Source: Lycorma delicatula
Taxonomy: Eukaryota > Arthropoda > Insecta > Hemiptera > Fulgoridae
Assembly (NCBI RefSeq): GCF_047948215.1
Contig: NC_134460.1
Location: forward strand, 123,889,324-123,953,323
Direction: 5' to 3'
Length of the DNA: 64,000 nucleotides
Numbering within the stretch: position 1 is the first letter of the stretch; the number at the start of each line of letters is the position of its first letter. The position numbers and the translations under genes are program-made. Positions 1 to 12,113 of this stretch are shown here, one piece after another. The notes under the pieces are model-generated. The model had not been told where the DNA came from. It was given only the letters and a program-made list of their open reading frames with translations, and searched no databases.

Positions 1-1240
1 AATTCCCAGATTATTTAAAACATAGCAGACAAATAATAAAAGGTTGAAAACTATTTTCATAATTTAACATTACATTTAGGGGAAAAAATATTTTTAAAAA
101 TTCTAATCAATTCAACGAATAATTTAAAGATATACAATTATATATATACAATTAAAATCAAATATATAAATTTCTAAGAATTAAATAAATTAATTCTTCA
201 TAAAATGATAATTAAAATAATAAATAAAAAGGTTTTTTGAAAGTTTTTTATAGATGAAAAAATTATTCAAATGAATTATTAGAAAACATTATTAAGTAAT
301 AACTAATACAAGGAATTCTATTGGTAACATTTATTTCCACATAAAATTATGATTGCTATGTTGGATTATAATATATTTAATAATTGCTATATTAAATTTT
401 GGTGGAACTAATACAATTATGTGGTGTAGTATTAACCAACAGTAGATAGTGTTTTCATTTTCTTTTAATAAGACACTAATCGTAAAAAGTCCGCAAAACA
501 ACTATTAAAATCTTTAAATATATTAGTTTTATTAACTATTTCAATACCCTATTAATCTACTTATCTTAAAAGATTTAGTACTAAAAATTAAGAATTATTA
601 TTTTTAAAAAGTTATTGTTGGTTGAGAAAATTTAATAAGCTTTATTATTACGTGGAATATGTTAAATTCCTAACTTTCATTTTACATAAATATGAATAAT
701 AAATCATATTAAATACAGTTTATATTTTTAATATAATTTTTATCTACTAAATTCTAAACGGATTAAATATTGTTATTTTATAATTAGTATATTTTATCTT
801 GTCGGTACAGTATTTTCAGTTAGAATAAAATTAGTTCCTTTTAATTAATGAAAACAATATTAAGAAATACAAACCATAAAGATGTAATTAAAATTTTTAA
901 GAAACATTATTAAAATTAATTACAAAATCATACAGCATTAGGAAAGCATTATGATCCAACAGTGACTGAATTTAAAAGTTAGAGATTCAAACCAAGATAA
1001 TTATTATTAAAAAAATTTCTTAAAATAGGTTTCATTTTTTCTGTTATTAATTTCCTGATTACTTATTCCGAGTATCCTTTTTTGGTTTATGGTACGCAAC
1101 CACCTAACTGGAAACATAGTTCCCGAATACATCCACAGATAGCTATCGTACAACAAGCATTCATCGGTTCTATTAGTACCCGAATCTTCAGTGAGAACCT
1201 AACGGGATCTAACACTTATCCTTATCCTTTAACCACGTTT
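1..1240. other. AT-rich stretch without recognisable gene
   Basis: Very AT-rich, with dense stop codons in all frames. No splice-like exon, tRNA-like box or transposon terminus is recognisable. Positions 1040-1090 resemble 3222-3270 (both carry ttattaatttcctg and gagtatccttttttg), so a short dispersed repeat lies just before the RT remnant that follows. Confidence 0.6.
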
Positions 1241-1249
1241 GAAACACGA

Positions 1250-2275
1250 TGGAATTTCTGACAGAACGGTTTGCAGTTCAGTCGACCACATAGTTAAAAC
1301 GACGGATAAGGGAGTTAGAAATAATTTTAGGCAGGATGAAGAACGCTTTCTCTTTGTAACTCAATTAGTATTTACTGATTTTATAAAGGCCTTTGATTCT
1401 ATACGTAAATTCTGGTAGATTCTAAGACATGCAAGAGTGCCACACCATTTATCAGGAGTTTTAAAAAATGAGGCATTAAAAAGTAATAATTAAAACTCCA
1501 AAAGTAGTGTCAGAAAATATAGAAATTAATAAAGAATTAAGACAAGGTTGTAGCCTTTTCCCATCTTTGCTCAAAGTAGACGAAGTGGTAAAGCAGTGGA
1601 AGGAGAGTTAATACGGGGATAAAATTAGAACATCTATTTGTGGATGACCAAATCCTTATTGAGAAAACAGAAGGCAACCTACAACAGAAGACAGAAGACA
1701 ATCTTTCATTTAGATATAATATGCCACGTATAATAGCTACGGATTTTATAATAATAGTTATGGATCAGCTAAAAAAATAAAAAATTATGGTATTTCGAGG
1801 GAAATAGCTGATCTAAAACCGTGATAAAAATTCCATTTTGGAGCAAGTTCTGCTTTCAAATTGATGTATATCATAAAATAAGCAAGGTTCAAGCATCGTG
1901 TGGTACAATGCATAGAACACTAAAGAATAAGTTAAGAAGAGGAACAGAATTAAGGTTTAATAAGAAATGATGGTACCTGTATTGGTGTATGGAAGAGAAT
2001 CCTGAGTTCTTGGTAAAACAAAGTAAAGTAGAATCCTAGAGCAGAGATGCGGGTTTTAAGAGCTGTGAAAGGTTGTACAAGATAAGAAAGGATACAATTA
2101 GAGAAGATCTGCAATTAGAATCTTTGAATTGGATAATTAAAAGTTACAAGGAAAAGTGAAAAGATCATGTAGAGAGGATGTAATCAGGGAGATTTCCTGC
2201 GGAGCATAGGGTGAATTGAGACTATAAGGGGAGGAACAGGCGTAGATTATTAAGCCGTGGAGTTAGAAGAAGAAG
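1250..2275 (+). pseudogene. Degenerate RTE-like non-LTR retrotransposon reverse transcriptase
   Basis: This is a remnant of a LINE reverse transcriptase, which would copy element RNA at a nicked target. Several canonical boxes are readable in shifting frames: TDFIKAFDS near 1374-1400, the RQGCSLFPS box near 1538-1570, and the catalytic box as FVDDQIL near 1637-1660 (F-V-D-D in place of the usual F-A-D-D). The C-terminal part reads RAVKGCTR near 2050-2080, followed by an EKxKDHVERM-like block near 2150-2190. This pattern matches the RTE-type endonuclease/RT proteins annotated in many insect genomes. Frameshifts and stops are numerous, so it cannot make protein. It ends near an A-rich stretch at about 2262-2285, which fits a 3' terminus. 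The N-terminal endonuclease is not visible, so it is probably 5'-truncated or decayed. Confidence 0.75.
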
Positions 2276-2489
2276 AAAATTATTTCAATATTTATATTAA
2301 AAAGTTTAATTGACCTTTTTCATTAAATTTAATCCTTGATATTTTTTAGTCGAATACCTTGTCAACTAACCGTAAAAATAGACTTTTACATCATATAACC
2401 TTTTTTTTTATAAAAAAGGAATTAAAAACAGGAAATTTCTTATGAAAATAATTATAATTTTTTTGTCATTCCTTAAAAACTTATTTTTT

Positions 2490-2757
2490 TATCTCCGTCG
2501 ATTTCCCCGCTCCTTGGAACCGGATAAGCTCAGCTTCAAAGAGTGCCATCGCCTCAAACTACTTCAGAAGGGCACAAGGCTTCGGAGGCGTTAAGATCCG
2601 GTCTTAACGCCTCGCCTCTAATGCAGAACCCCAAAGGGATCCCCCATCGGGAATACGGTTTTACTTTCCTCCCCCAACGGTACTGTAAGAGAGACCCCAC
2701 CCGAACATTGAACATGATAGCCTCTCACCACTCCCGGATGAGGCTATCTTAAAATAA
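2490..2757 (+). mobile_element. GC-rich retroposon 3' end with two hairpins (unassigned)
   Basis: A roughly 265-bp GC-rich segment with sharp edges in AT-rich DNA. It holds two perfect inverted repeats. One has a 12-bp stem, 2585-2596 with 2602-2613, around a 5-nt loop. The other has a 9-bp stem, 716-724 with 740-748 in kilobase 2 (2716-2748). The second stem is followed at once by a TTAAAATAAAATAAA tail, as at the 3' end of a retroposon read on the + strand. The 69-codon open frame starting at 2543 has no recognisable motif and I do not call it a gene. It could also be a LINE 5'UTR fragment. Confidence 0.45.
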
Positions 2758-3670
2758 AATAAACACAATTATATAGACGTAAATAAAATAAACGTAGCTC
2801 TATGGAAATATACAAGTATATAATATATACATAGTACTGTTATAGTAACAATGAAAGAAAATTACCATATATATTCTTGATATATTACAATTTTTAGATC
2901 GTAAACATTGAAAACTAGGTACTCCCGAGGAAATCCTACAAGTTTTCAAATATAATTTTAAAAAATTTCAAGCTTGAAAATACTTTTTAAATATCTTTCC
3001 TTTTACAAGATGTACAATTAATCTTAAACATACTTATAAAAATTTAAATACAGTTTTAATATTACGAAGTTAAATACAGCCTAAATTATAGTGATTTAAT
3101 AATAATAAAATATTTAAGCGAATGTTTTTCGTACTCTTAAATACGTAACTTATATCTTTGAATTACCTGCCCGAGAATTTCATTTTATTTCATTTATATA
3201 TATATATTTTTTTTCGTTTGATGTTATTAATTTCCTGTTTATTTATTTCGAGTATCCTTTTTTGAGTTTATTTTTTGAAAATATTTATGTAATATTGATT
3301 GTGATGGACTATCGCAATGTATAAACAACATTGTTTATTCAGGTTAGACGTCATATTTTTTTTTTTTTTTTACAGACGTATACTATGCTTGATAAACAAA
3401 CAAAAGTGACATAAAACAAAGCTTTTTATTTATTCTTTCATGATGATGATGATGATTATTATTATTATTATTATTATTATCATTTGCCAGATTCATTGTA
3501 GTCATCAACACAACAATCTCCCATGATATATACTCAGTTTGTAGTATACACATATGTACGTTAACTTAAATGAATTTATTTTTAGACAACTATGCTGCTA
3601 AAATTCCCAAGAATTGCGTTGAGATTAAAATTGTAAAAATCTACCTATTATAAAATGTTTTTTTTATTTT
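2758..3670. other. AT-rich spacer with microsatellite
   Basis: No gene is seen. It includes a poly-T run at 3357-3372 and a compound (GAT)n/(TTA)n microsatellite at about 3441-3482. The 3222-3270 segment repeats 1040-1090. Confidence 0.6.
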
Positions 3671-3674
3671 TTAT

Positions 3675-4293
3675 TTTTATAGTTTATAGTAAACCTACAA
3701 GTTTACTGCTGTGTAATCTGCGTGATAGTCGTTCATACTTTCAATTAAACGTTGTATCTCCTCCCACATGGACCGTAATCCTAAATAATCCTAGATCTTA
3801 CTGTTCCTTATAACCAAAGTGCTTCTGTTATACACCTCGCTAGCTCATTTTGAAACCGCTTCAAGATGTCGACATTTCTTCTGTTCACGGTGTCCTATAA
3901 TTTGATCCCATAAGTCCAGATATGTTTCAGATTTGTCGAGAATACCAGCAGCTTATTAGATAAGGACAAACGGGAATCTGCCCAGCAACCAGAAAATTTC
4001 TTTAAACTTTTATCTCAAGTTGCCATCTCTTCTCTCTTATATGAATTTTCCACTTAAGTCGATGGTCGAGATGTAGACCTAGATACCTCACGCTCTCAGT
4101 TTGCGGAATTAAAACGTTATCAAAGTGAACCCGAGACATCTCTTCTCTTCGTGAATATCACATGGTGTGATTTTGCTTGGATAACCCGTATCCTCCATGT
4201 ATTCAACCACGTTTTGATTATATCTATCTCAAATTGTAGGCTATTCAATGCTACAGTTGGGCTTGCATCAACAGCGAGAACCGCTGTGTCATC
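3675..4293 (-). pseudogene. Jockey-type LINE RT fragment, catalytic box to C-terminus
   Basis: Read on the minus strand, the fragment opens exactly at the catalytic DD: DDTAVLAVDASPTVAL starts at 4293. It continues through EIDIIKTWLNTWRI and KSHHVIFTKRR, then VRYLGLHLDHRLKWK near 4090-4040. This is the YLGLxLDxRLxW signature of Jockey-clade elements. The tail YERLSRRLHSS lies near 3740-3710, followed downstream by an A-rich end at 3660-3680 on this strand. Stops and frameshifts are present. The N-terminal half of the RT is absent and is replaced by module M on the same strand. Confidence 0.8.
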
Positions 4294-4672
4294 CAGAAGG
4301 AGGCGACAGTAACCTCATCTGTAGTCGGAATGTCTGCATCCTGACCCCCGTAGGGAAAGAGACCCTTTTTATAACGACTCATGTTGCCACACCACCCCCT
4401 CCGTTCCTATCCCTTATGGGCTTTACCGGAGATCGTCTTTTAGACCCTCTAAACTTGATAATACAACACAGCCATCAGTTTGGCTTCTGTCAGGAATGCC
4501 TCGACAGATGTTTCCATCAGTTAATTTACACAACCTATTATTGCCTTCGCATGGCCTCACCAACCACGACCACCTACCATAACTTACAATCCCCAGTATC
4601 AAATTAACTCATTCGCGGGAAAACGCGATCCTCGCGCCTTCCTCTAACACCGAAGGTTTCACACAAAAACTC
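4294..4672 (-). mobile_element. Module M, copy 1 (GC-rich LINE-associated repeat)
   Basis: The minus strand aligns by eye over about 350 bp with 41790-42130, 23880-24230 and the minus strand of 27062-27330. Shared words include gtgaggcc/gaagaggc, aactgatgg, gaggcatt, aaaagacgatctccg, gtggtgtggc and ccctacgggggtcagg. It abuts the RT fragment at 4293 in the same orientation. It is probably a LINE 5'UTR fused to an RT tail by internal deletion. The plus-strand open frame 4248-4607 across it is fortuitous. Confidence 0.6.
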
Positions 4673-5160
4673 TTCCCATATCTAACTCAATTTTTTTTAA
4701 AAATTGATCTTTCTTGTTTTGTGCCATAAGAAGAAATTAAAAAAAAATTACGTAAGGTTTAAATAAATTCTGCGCAAAAAGGCTCTTATTCCAATACTAC
4801 TAATTCCAAAAAGTTTATTTTGTAAGACCGACTTTGTGCGTGTGTACGTACGTACATATGAATGTTGGCCTGTGTTTGGTTTTATAACACTAGACTCCGT
4901 TGATTGCTTTTCTTCAAATTGTGATTGCGTAGATGGGTATTACCTTTGGAAGGAAATAATGTATTAATCTTTTTGCAAAAACTGGAAAAAGCGGTTTGGG
5001 TGTTTTGTTCGAAATAAAATTACAAATCTTTAGTGGTGCACTTTGCAAAAAGGTTTTCTTATAAAATTTGAAGTTATTTAAGATCACAAATTATCAGAAC
5101 TTTTAATTTAATATTCACCTCTTCCCCAAAAATGACTTAATGTATTTTTTTCTTTTCTTA
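4673..5160. other. AT-rich spacer
   Basis: No gene or recognisable element seen. It contains a short tacgtacgtacatatg run near 4845-4860. Confidence 0.5.
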
Positions 5161-5164
5161 TCTA

Positions 5165-5515
5165 TATCTCGCTTCAAAAAAAGAGTTAATGGGAGTTTTT
5201 TGCATATATATTTTCTAATTGAATAAGCCTTTAAACCATTATAAAACTTTTTCCCAACCAACTCCCATGGACTGTGGTAACAGATATGTTGTTTTATTTA
5301 AAAAAAATTTGTTTAATTTATTTTAATCTTAAATACGTCTAGCAAGTTACTCATCTCATTTAAAATGTAAAAATCATAATTTCTGGAGTATTTCTTTAAA
5401 AAAAAACCAAACATTTTCATCTTTCCTACAAAATTACAACTTTGTTTATTTAGAAATATCCCTGTATCTTTGTATTTTTTAAACGATTTTAAAAATAATA
5501 TTTTTTTAAAATTTA
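5165..5515 (+). repeat. Interspersed repeat also at 22550-22835
   Basis: Both copies share gagttaatgggagtt near the start, a middle part with cctcaaaccactataaa-type sequence, then aaaattacaactttgtttatttagaa, then tgtatctttgtattttttaaacgattttaaaa at the end. The class is unknown: no ORF and no clear terminal repeats. Copy 2 follows directly after an R620 3' end, which suggests this may be a flanking extension of another element. Confidence 0.55.
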
Positions 5516-6490
5516 TTGTTACCTCTTAGGGATTATTTTCTTGAAAAACATAATTAACAGAATATTTACACATGAGTGAAAAAGACTTTTTCGACTATTT
5601 CAAATTTTTAACGTTCACATCGTGTTTTGTATTCCTTTATTTAACTTTATAACATAAAATTAAAAATAAATATTTTTACATAAAAATTTGAAAAACAAAT
5701 CTCATAATTTTAATTATTGTATTTCAATAAAAGAATTATTTTATTAAAAGATTCAAATAGAGCTTAAAATTATTTAATTAAATACTTTCTGGTTACGCCA
5801 GAGTTTTTCAAAAATCCAGTTCATTGCCGGCTTTTTATTTGACGCGAATAAATCTTATGAACTGTATAAGACAAAATTTTGATAAAATGAAATGATGACA
5901 GATTTGACCCGGAAATCTAAACATGAAAATTATAACTTAGCTAAATAAAAAAAAAATAATGTAATGATGTTAAAAATAAACTGTATATGTTGTTGTAAAG
6001 ATTAAGGATGTAACATTTGGTGAAACGAGATTCGTATCTTTTAATTACCCTCACCCATAAAGCGTTTTGTAAGCAGCATTTGCATTTCATTATAGTCACT
6101 TTCAAAGAAGCGTTATGAATGAATCCGTTGTCTGACTGCAATAAATTTAGCGTTAAACAATACGAAAACCATGAGATACAAAAATCAATAATTACTGATA
6201 CTAAAATACGTTTTTAAAATTTTGTTTTTTTGTTTTTGAGAATGTTGCGTATATGAGAAATAAATCAGTCAGAAAAGAAGGACACAGGCAAAGAATAATA
6301 ATCAGAATCGAGAAAGTTACCGCTAATATCGACTGTACGAGTCATAACGATTGGACAGGGAAAGAATCTGCAGTATTTCAACACGGAATACTTCAGTACG
6401 AGCATTTCTTTCACCATTACACAGAAAATGATATCGAAACACTAGGTTTGTTTATATGAGTCGATAATTAATCAAGGATATGAGTACTAT
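5516..6490. other. AT-rich spacer
   Basis: No supported gene. Short open frames at 5941-6141 (minus) and 6253-6459 (plus) show no motif, and their composition matches the surroundings. Confidence 0.5.
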
Positions 6491-6499
6491 TATCGGCTC

Positions 6500-7175
6500 T
6501 CAATAATAGATTTGAACGGAAACATCCATTTTGACCATCCCTGAATCCATTTTGACTATTTTCGTCGTGACGTCTGTACGTACGTATAACTCTAAAACAA
6601 TTAGCCGTAGAATGTTGAAATTTTGGATTTAGGACTGCTATAACATCTAGTTGTGCATCTCTTCTTTTGATTGCATTTGTCTTGACCAAAAATGTCCTAA
6701 AAAGCCCAATATCCAAAAGAGTTGGACTTTGAACTTTTTCTTCACTGCAGTAATAAGCTCTGATCGACTCATTGAGAGCTTTTCAACGATATGTCATAAG
6801 TGTTACTTATTTTCATTGGTTCCAGAGTTATAGCCAAATAGAATTTCAATTAATGAAATATTTGGTTCTTACAAGGGGAAGGCACATCGGCTCAAATCCG
6901 ACTTCGTTTCCTTTTTTTTTAACTTTTTTTTTATTTAGATATAGTGATTATTAATCTCAGATAATTATTAATCTCCGATTGCAAAAAAAAAATTACAATA
7001 AATAATATTCAAGAACAATAAAAAAATTAAAAAAATATATATATAAAATTTAAAAAATCAGAAATTATTAGTGAAATAAAATTTTATGTATTTTTCATTT
7101 TAAAATAATGTGGATGTGTAATTTAGTAGGCGTAGCAAGGAAGTCATGTGGCGTCCACATCAGTTGTTTTTAAAA
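6500..7175 (+). repeat. R620 interspersed repeat, copy 1
   Basis: A copy of the roughly 620-bp repeat found at least seven times in the window (19710, 22350, 24590, 32530/33705, 35870 and 45300). Conserved words in order are cggaaacatccattttgacc, attttgactattttcgtcg, a tacgtacgta run, aaacaattagccgtagaatg, ttgattgcatttgtct, gcagtaataagctctgatcg, gagagcttttcaacgatatg, ttccagagttatagcc and tacaaggggaaggcacatcgg. It ends with caaggaagtcatgtggcgtccacatca at about 7136-7162. The usual 5' start (cttgtacgaagtaaaggaag) is degenerate here. The short frames at 6468-6954 lie inside this repeat and are not genes. Confidence 0.8.
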
Positions 7176-7599
7176 AAGTACACAATACAAAAACCTACTT
7201 TCTCTCTTATTACCTTGAACCATTACTCCTATTAGGTATTCTTTCCTGGTAAACCAATTATGTGGTGTTAAACAAACATTTTTTTCGTACAGTTTATCCA
7301 AATTTTTTTGATAATTTTAAGATTGCTAATTAAATACAGGCGTTTATTAAATAATAGTTTAAAAAAATTGCAATTTAGGATATTTAGGTTAAATTAAAAG
7401 AAAGATTAAAACCAGAGTAAAGAAGCCTATTTATAATGAAGAAAGTTCATTATAAATATTGAAGACCAGAAAAGTTCGATGTAACCCAGAATTTCCTAGA
7501 AACTGGCTACAAAATTGGTTATTTAAAATTTATAGCTTTCAAAAATTTTTATAATAAACAGGAATTAAAAAACTGGGAAAATTATTTTACTGATCCTGT

Positions 7600-8105
7600 A
7601 TGCTACATATAAAGCCCTCCGTCTCGGAATGTAACTTTCCTTGCACAAGCCAATTATTTGAAGCTGCTTTGTCGACTCCTTCGTGGTTTAAACGGTGCCT
7701 ATATCTCCCATGCAGCTCTTTTCTTTCCCTTCTAGAATTTTATGTGCATTGCTCTCTTTCTTGTGTTCTACGTTGTTAGTCTTGTTGGCTAGGTTTAATG
7801 GCGTATAGTTTGGTCTATCGCTACGATAGCTTGATAGAAGGGGTGTTGCCTGCTATGGAAGTAATCCCTTAAGTTTCGTTGTGGCCATAACAGAGATTTT
7901 TAATATCGAGTACTCCTCTTCCACCTTCCTTTCTCGGGAGCGTGAATCTTTCTACTGACGAGTGGATCTGGTGGGACTTTTCTTGGTAGAATATTTTCCT
8001 AGTGAGTCTGTTCAACTCGTCTAACTCTGCTTCACTGTATTTTATTATACCTAACGCATACGTGAGTACCGGTACAACATATGAATTGACTGCCTTCACT
8101 TTATT
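7600..8105 (-). pseudogene. Non-LTR RT C-terminal fragment (clade unassigned, R2-like)
   Basis: A 76-residue minus-strand frame (8099-7869) reads VVPVLTYALGIIKYSEAELD, then LNRLTRKIF, then LPRKEGGRGVLDIKNL. This is the thumb/C-terminal region of a non-LTR RT that is common in insect genomes. After a stop the same pattern continues out of frame towards 7620 with SETEGFICSIQDQ near 7640-7600, which fits the 'FPETEGF..AIQDQ' block that follows in such proteins. The catalytic core is missing. Assignment to an R2-type clade is tentative. Confidence 0.65.
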
Positions 8106-8213
8106 TCCCCCATTAAGTTCCGATTTTAAAATTAATTTTAATCTCTTTTCATACGTTTACTTAAGTTTTTCCTTAATCGCTTTGTGCTGTATTATTATTA
8201 TTATTATCATTAC

Positions 8214-8374
8214 TTTTTTTTGTTTAACCTCCGGCACCACCGTTAAGGTATTGCCTTAGATGATGGGATGAATGATTTGCAGCGTTTGTGAATTAGTTAT
8301 ACCTGACCGGGATTCGAACCCGGTACCTCCGGATGAAAGGTCGAGAAGCTAACACTCGCCCCAAGGAGGCCGGC
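8214..8374 (-). repeat. tRNA-headed SINE, head A / tail 1 (copy A1)
   Basis: On the minus strand the element begins with a tRNA-like head ending in gccggcctcc, with box B ggttcgaatccc (seen here as gggattcgaaccc, 8310-8322). The body then runs to tail 1 (aggtattgcc...ggcaccaccg... read on plus) and an A run (poly-T at 8214-8221). The intact internal promoter boxes suggest former RNA polymerase III transcription. Confidence 0.85.
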
Positions 8375-9279
8375 TACTACTTTTTGTTAGGTATTTGGCA
8401 AGTATTGATTATTTAGTTATTTATTAAAATTATTGTTATAATTTCCTCGTTGTCTTTTTTCTTTTATTAACATTGTATTTATATTTTTTTTATACTAACT
8501 TCCGAGAATTTTGATGATGCTTGTTTAATAATCGAAATGATCAGCTATTTTTAAATTATATTTAATTTTTATCTTGTAATGTTTTTTAAGGGTTTTTTGT
8601 TTTCAATTTATCTCAACAACAGTTTAAAGTACCTTTTTTTTTAAATTGTAGAAGTAAATAAATTAATTTCTTTTCTTAATTTAATTTTTTTTTTTTAATT
8701 AGCATATTTTAACTTATTGCAGTGGTACATAGAAAAATGTTTTGATAACTTATCATTGAATATCGTGAACTGGAACACAGCTCATTTTCAAACTGAGATA
8801 TCGATATTGAACAAAAGATATTTAGAAAATTTTATCATAATTTGATTAACCAACCGATGGATAAATACAGATTTACAGTAGGCCAAGTGAAGTAAATAAA
8901 TATTTACTTTTTTCCTTAATTTCATGTAAGCTACAAGCTATCTCTTAGTTGAAATAATATTATTATTGATACCAAAATAAATTACTTTATACAACATTTA
9001 TTTTACCTTTTAAAAAATACATTGCGATTTTTTACTGCAGTAGTTAAAATTAAAATAGAATTTTGATAAAGCTACATGAAAAAAAAGATTATTTTTCTAA
9101 ACGGTTTTTATCTCCACCTGGAAAATAATTAATGGGAATGTGAAAATTAAGTTTTTAATTAAAAAGAGAGTATTCTAATCCTACAGAGCGGAAACGGGAG
9201 AGAGTTGGAAAGAGAGAAGATAACAGACTCTACCTAACGTTAGTTATTGTTTTTACTTCTTTTTTTTTTCTTGTTACAG
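8375..9279. other. Non-coding sequence, presumably intron upstream of the beat exon
   Basis: AT-rich with no recognised element. It ends in a strong polypyrimidine tract and acceptor, with ttgttacag ending at 9279. Confidence 0.55.
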
Positions 9280-9413
9280 TGACACCAAGGCAAAGACCAC
9301 AGCTGATGGGAATAAGGCCTCGGTACCGCATTGGAGATACGCTTCGGGCCAATTGTACGTCCACTGGGTCCCGGCCAGCAGCTAATCTCACCTGGGTCCT
9401 CAATGATCAACCG
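9280..9413 (+). CDS. beat-like: Internal exon of a beaten-path (beat) family Ig-domain protein
   Basis: A 134-bp exon bounded by a textbook acceptor (T-rich tract at 9250-9275 then ttacag) and donor (ccg|gtaagc). The frame gives TPRQRPQLMGIRPRYRIGD, then TLRANCTSTGSRPAANLTW, then VLNDQP. The shape Y-x-x-G-D-x-L-x-x-N-C-T-S...P-x-A-x-L-x-W-x-x-N is characteristic of the membrane-proximal Ig domain of insect Beat proteins. The Cys is the B-strand half of the Ig disulfide and the Trp is the core residue. Two N-glycosylation sequons (NCT, NLT) are present. Beat proteins act at the cell surface or secreted, in axon guidance, and bind Side-family partners. The exon starts one base into a codon (phase 1) and ends on a codon boundary. 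GC content and codon use differ sharply from the AT-rich surroundings. I could not find the neighbouring exons, so the introns are probably very long. Which beat paralogue this is cannot be told. Confidence 0.85.
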
Positions 9414-12060
9414 GTAAGCGATAAATATCTACCTCTTTGCAATATCATATTAATTATAATTGTTTTTTTTTTTTTTTTTTATTTGTAGATACTTTTTTTT
9501 ATAATTATCTACACGTTTAAGCCCATTCCATGTAGCATTGGTCGACAGATATGCAATCATATTTTTTAATGTACAGCCTGAAGAAAATCAGAAATATTTA
9601 CACAAAATTAATCTTAATTTTATGAATTTATACTTTAATACCGATTCTATTTATTTTATTACTTTGATGCGAATGATTTGTTTCAGGATTTTTTTAACCC
9701 TCGATCACTTAACTGGTTTGATGAACTAGTTCAGTTAGTTAGTAAAAACAAGTAACAAAACGGCAATTTGGTGAACTAAGTTGTTCATCATTGTTCATCT
9801 TGTGAAAAATGTGTAATTTTTCTCATATATGTGAAATCTGTCAATACTAAATCCGTCATTTCCAGTTTAGTTATCTATTATGCAATATTTATTTTATTTT
9901 CCGAAAAAACTACCTATTAATTGTATTACTATAATTTAGTTTACTCTTTCTTTTCTTTATGTAGAAACTTCATAAACGAACAACCAAAATTATAGCAATA
10001 AATAAAAATTTTATTTGAAATATTAAATCGTTTTATATGACATACAGATATGATATTTTTATTAAACTGATTATAAACAAATCATATTTTAGTATTATTT
10101 TATACTAATGATACTGATTTATGTAATAAAATGATTTTAAAATAATCCCCCTCTATTAATGCGCTTCAATAGAAGCATGTCTATCCGGCTGAAATGAAGC
10201 GGCTTGATTCATGAGCCTTTGTACCTCAATAGTGAATTAATTAATAAAAAATCCATTGTTAATAAACAAAAGAAGTTTGCCAAATACTTTATCTAAGTAA
10301 TGGTAATATGTAAAGTCAAAATCCCCAGATTCTTATGGCCATAAGGGCCTCTCTCATCTGGTATATTGTTTAATAACGATTAAATCATAATATGTTTGCA
10401 ATAAAAGTGACTTTACTACTTTTGTAAGGGTATCTCTGTTTAGCAAATTTGAACAGAAATAGTGGTTCGTCTTTGTCCATACCAACCAGTTGTCTGGCTG
10501 AACTGTATTTGTAAATCAGAACTCAGCAAGAAGATTCTTTAATGAAAAAAGTATATTTTCTTGTTGACTCGAGAATCTGGAAGAAAAGCGGCTGTTGCAG
10601 CGTATAGTATTGAAGCGGTTGAAGTAGAATCGTTGATTAATGATACGTTGCAAATTTTTATTTAAGACAACTCGATGTTCTGAAAATTTATTGACTTATG
10701 CCTAATGCGTAGAAGAAGGCTTTAAGACTTTTCTTGGATGGGGTTGTAGAGCTCGTATTACAATCCATCTACGGGTAGAAGATTCCTTTTTAACCACCCG
10801 TCATTTTTCCTTTTCCTTTATCCCTTTATTAACGCTGGTATTCTATGTGTTTTTGCTAAACACCGATTGAATCCCTCCTCTTATGTTGTGAAGACCTACA
10901 TGTTCCCGCATCTTTTGTGGGGTTTGATTGCTCTAGCTGTAGATTATCTCCAGACTGTTTTCTGATAAAAAAAATTTCAACGTGAGACTAAAATGCTTGT
11001 CAGGTAATTTTCGATCTTTTAGTACATATAAACGCAGTAAATTCAATATTTATGTTAATATCTTAATCCTAAGTTTTCTGTTTTAAAATTAAATCTTTGA
11101 TTTCTGTAATTTCTACCCTTTATATTTCCAGTTGGTAACCTTTGATTTTTTTTGTTATTCAGCTCAGTTTATTCTTTTTATAAAGTTATTATTCAACAAA
11201 TTTTACTTCTCTCTCCTAGATAAAAGTTTTTTTATTTTTTATTTTAACTTAGTTCAAGTAAAATAATTAACTAATAATAATAATATATATTATAAATTAA
11301 TAATTAAAAATAAATAATTAATTTTAATTTCTGTACTAAGTTTTATAAATAATATACTCTTAATAACATTTCTATAAGAGAGAAAAATAGACCCTGCATA
11401 ATTAATAATTTAATTTAAAATGAATAATTTAATTTTAATTTTTTGTGCGGGCGTGCGTGTGTTATAATATCATTTAATATACAAGAAATAGTACAACTGA
11501 AAATAATAATAAAAAATAAAAATTTCAAATGTTTAAGTTAACCATCTTGCTATCTTTTACCTTAATATTTAATATGCAACTTATTTTGTTCTCTTACCGC
11601 GTTTCCTTACAAGTAAATAATCTTCATAAATTATTTTATGATTGATTTATTTAGGAGTGAATAAACATTCATAGATTATTTCATGATTAGCTAAATCAAG
11701 AGTTGCGACTGTATAAACAATAGATCAGTAACTTTATTTGTTTTATGAACTTATATAAAATTATACAATGACTGAATAATGGATGTAGATGTTGAAATGT
11801 AATTGTTTAGTTAATTAATTAAAATCTAAAAGAAAATAATGAAAAAGCCTTGAGGGAATTTTTGTAACATAAGAAAAGTCTGTTTTTTGTATGTAAATAA
11901 CGTTAATTAGGATAGCTGTTAATTCGCGGTTTATCCTCCTTTTTTAGAGAAAGTAAAAGGGCAAAGGAAAAGTAAAAACTAATAATGAAAGGGTTGATGA
12001 GATAGCAAGCAATAACATGTAACGACCTCCTTAATTTCAGTTCCGTTTTTATTTGTTCAG
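9414..12060. other. Long AT-rich intron-like stretch
   Basis: No gene recognised. 10140-10970 has higher GC and looks like old element sequence, but no motif could be matched. The frame at 9538-9729 is unsupported. Low-complexity AT runs are frequent (11260-11340, 11400-11440). Confidence 0.5.
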
Positions 12061-12061
12061 T

Positions 12062-12113
12062 CACAATAATAATAATAATAATAATAATGATAATAATAAT
12101 AATAATAATAATC
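12062..12113. repeat. (AAT)n microsatellite
   Basis: About 16 units of AAT, interrupted once by atgat near 12088. The apparent poly-Asn and poly-Ile frames through it are artefacts. Confidence 0.95.

Noticed and set aside
4248..4607. 119-codon plus-strand frame
   Set aside because: It is antisense to module M and the Jockey RT fragment, whose homology is on the minus strand.
6468..6954. Short frames in R620 (also 24901-25167, 32559-32750 and 36093-36311)
   Set aside because: They lie in different frames of a repeat that has no conserved coding frame among copies.
8300..8374. tRNA gene (also the heads at 18350, 20600, 38330, 50620, 59490)
   Set aside because: Box A and box B are present, but the acceptor and anticodon stems do not pair properly and each head is joined to a SINE body and A-rich tail.
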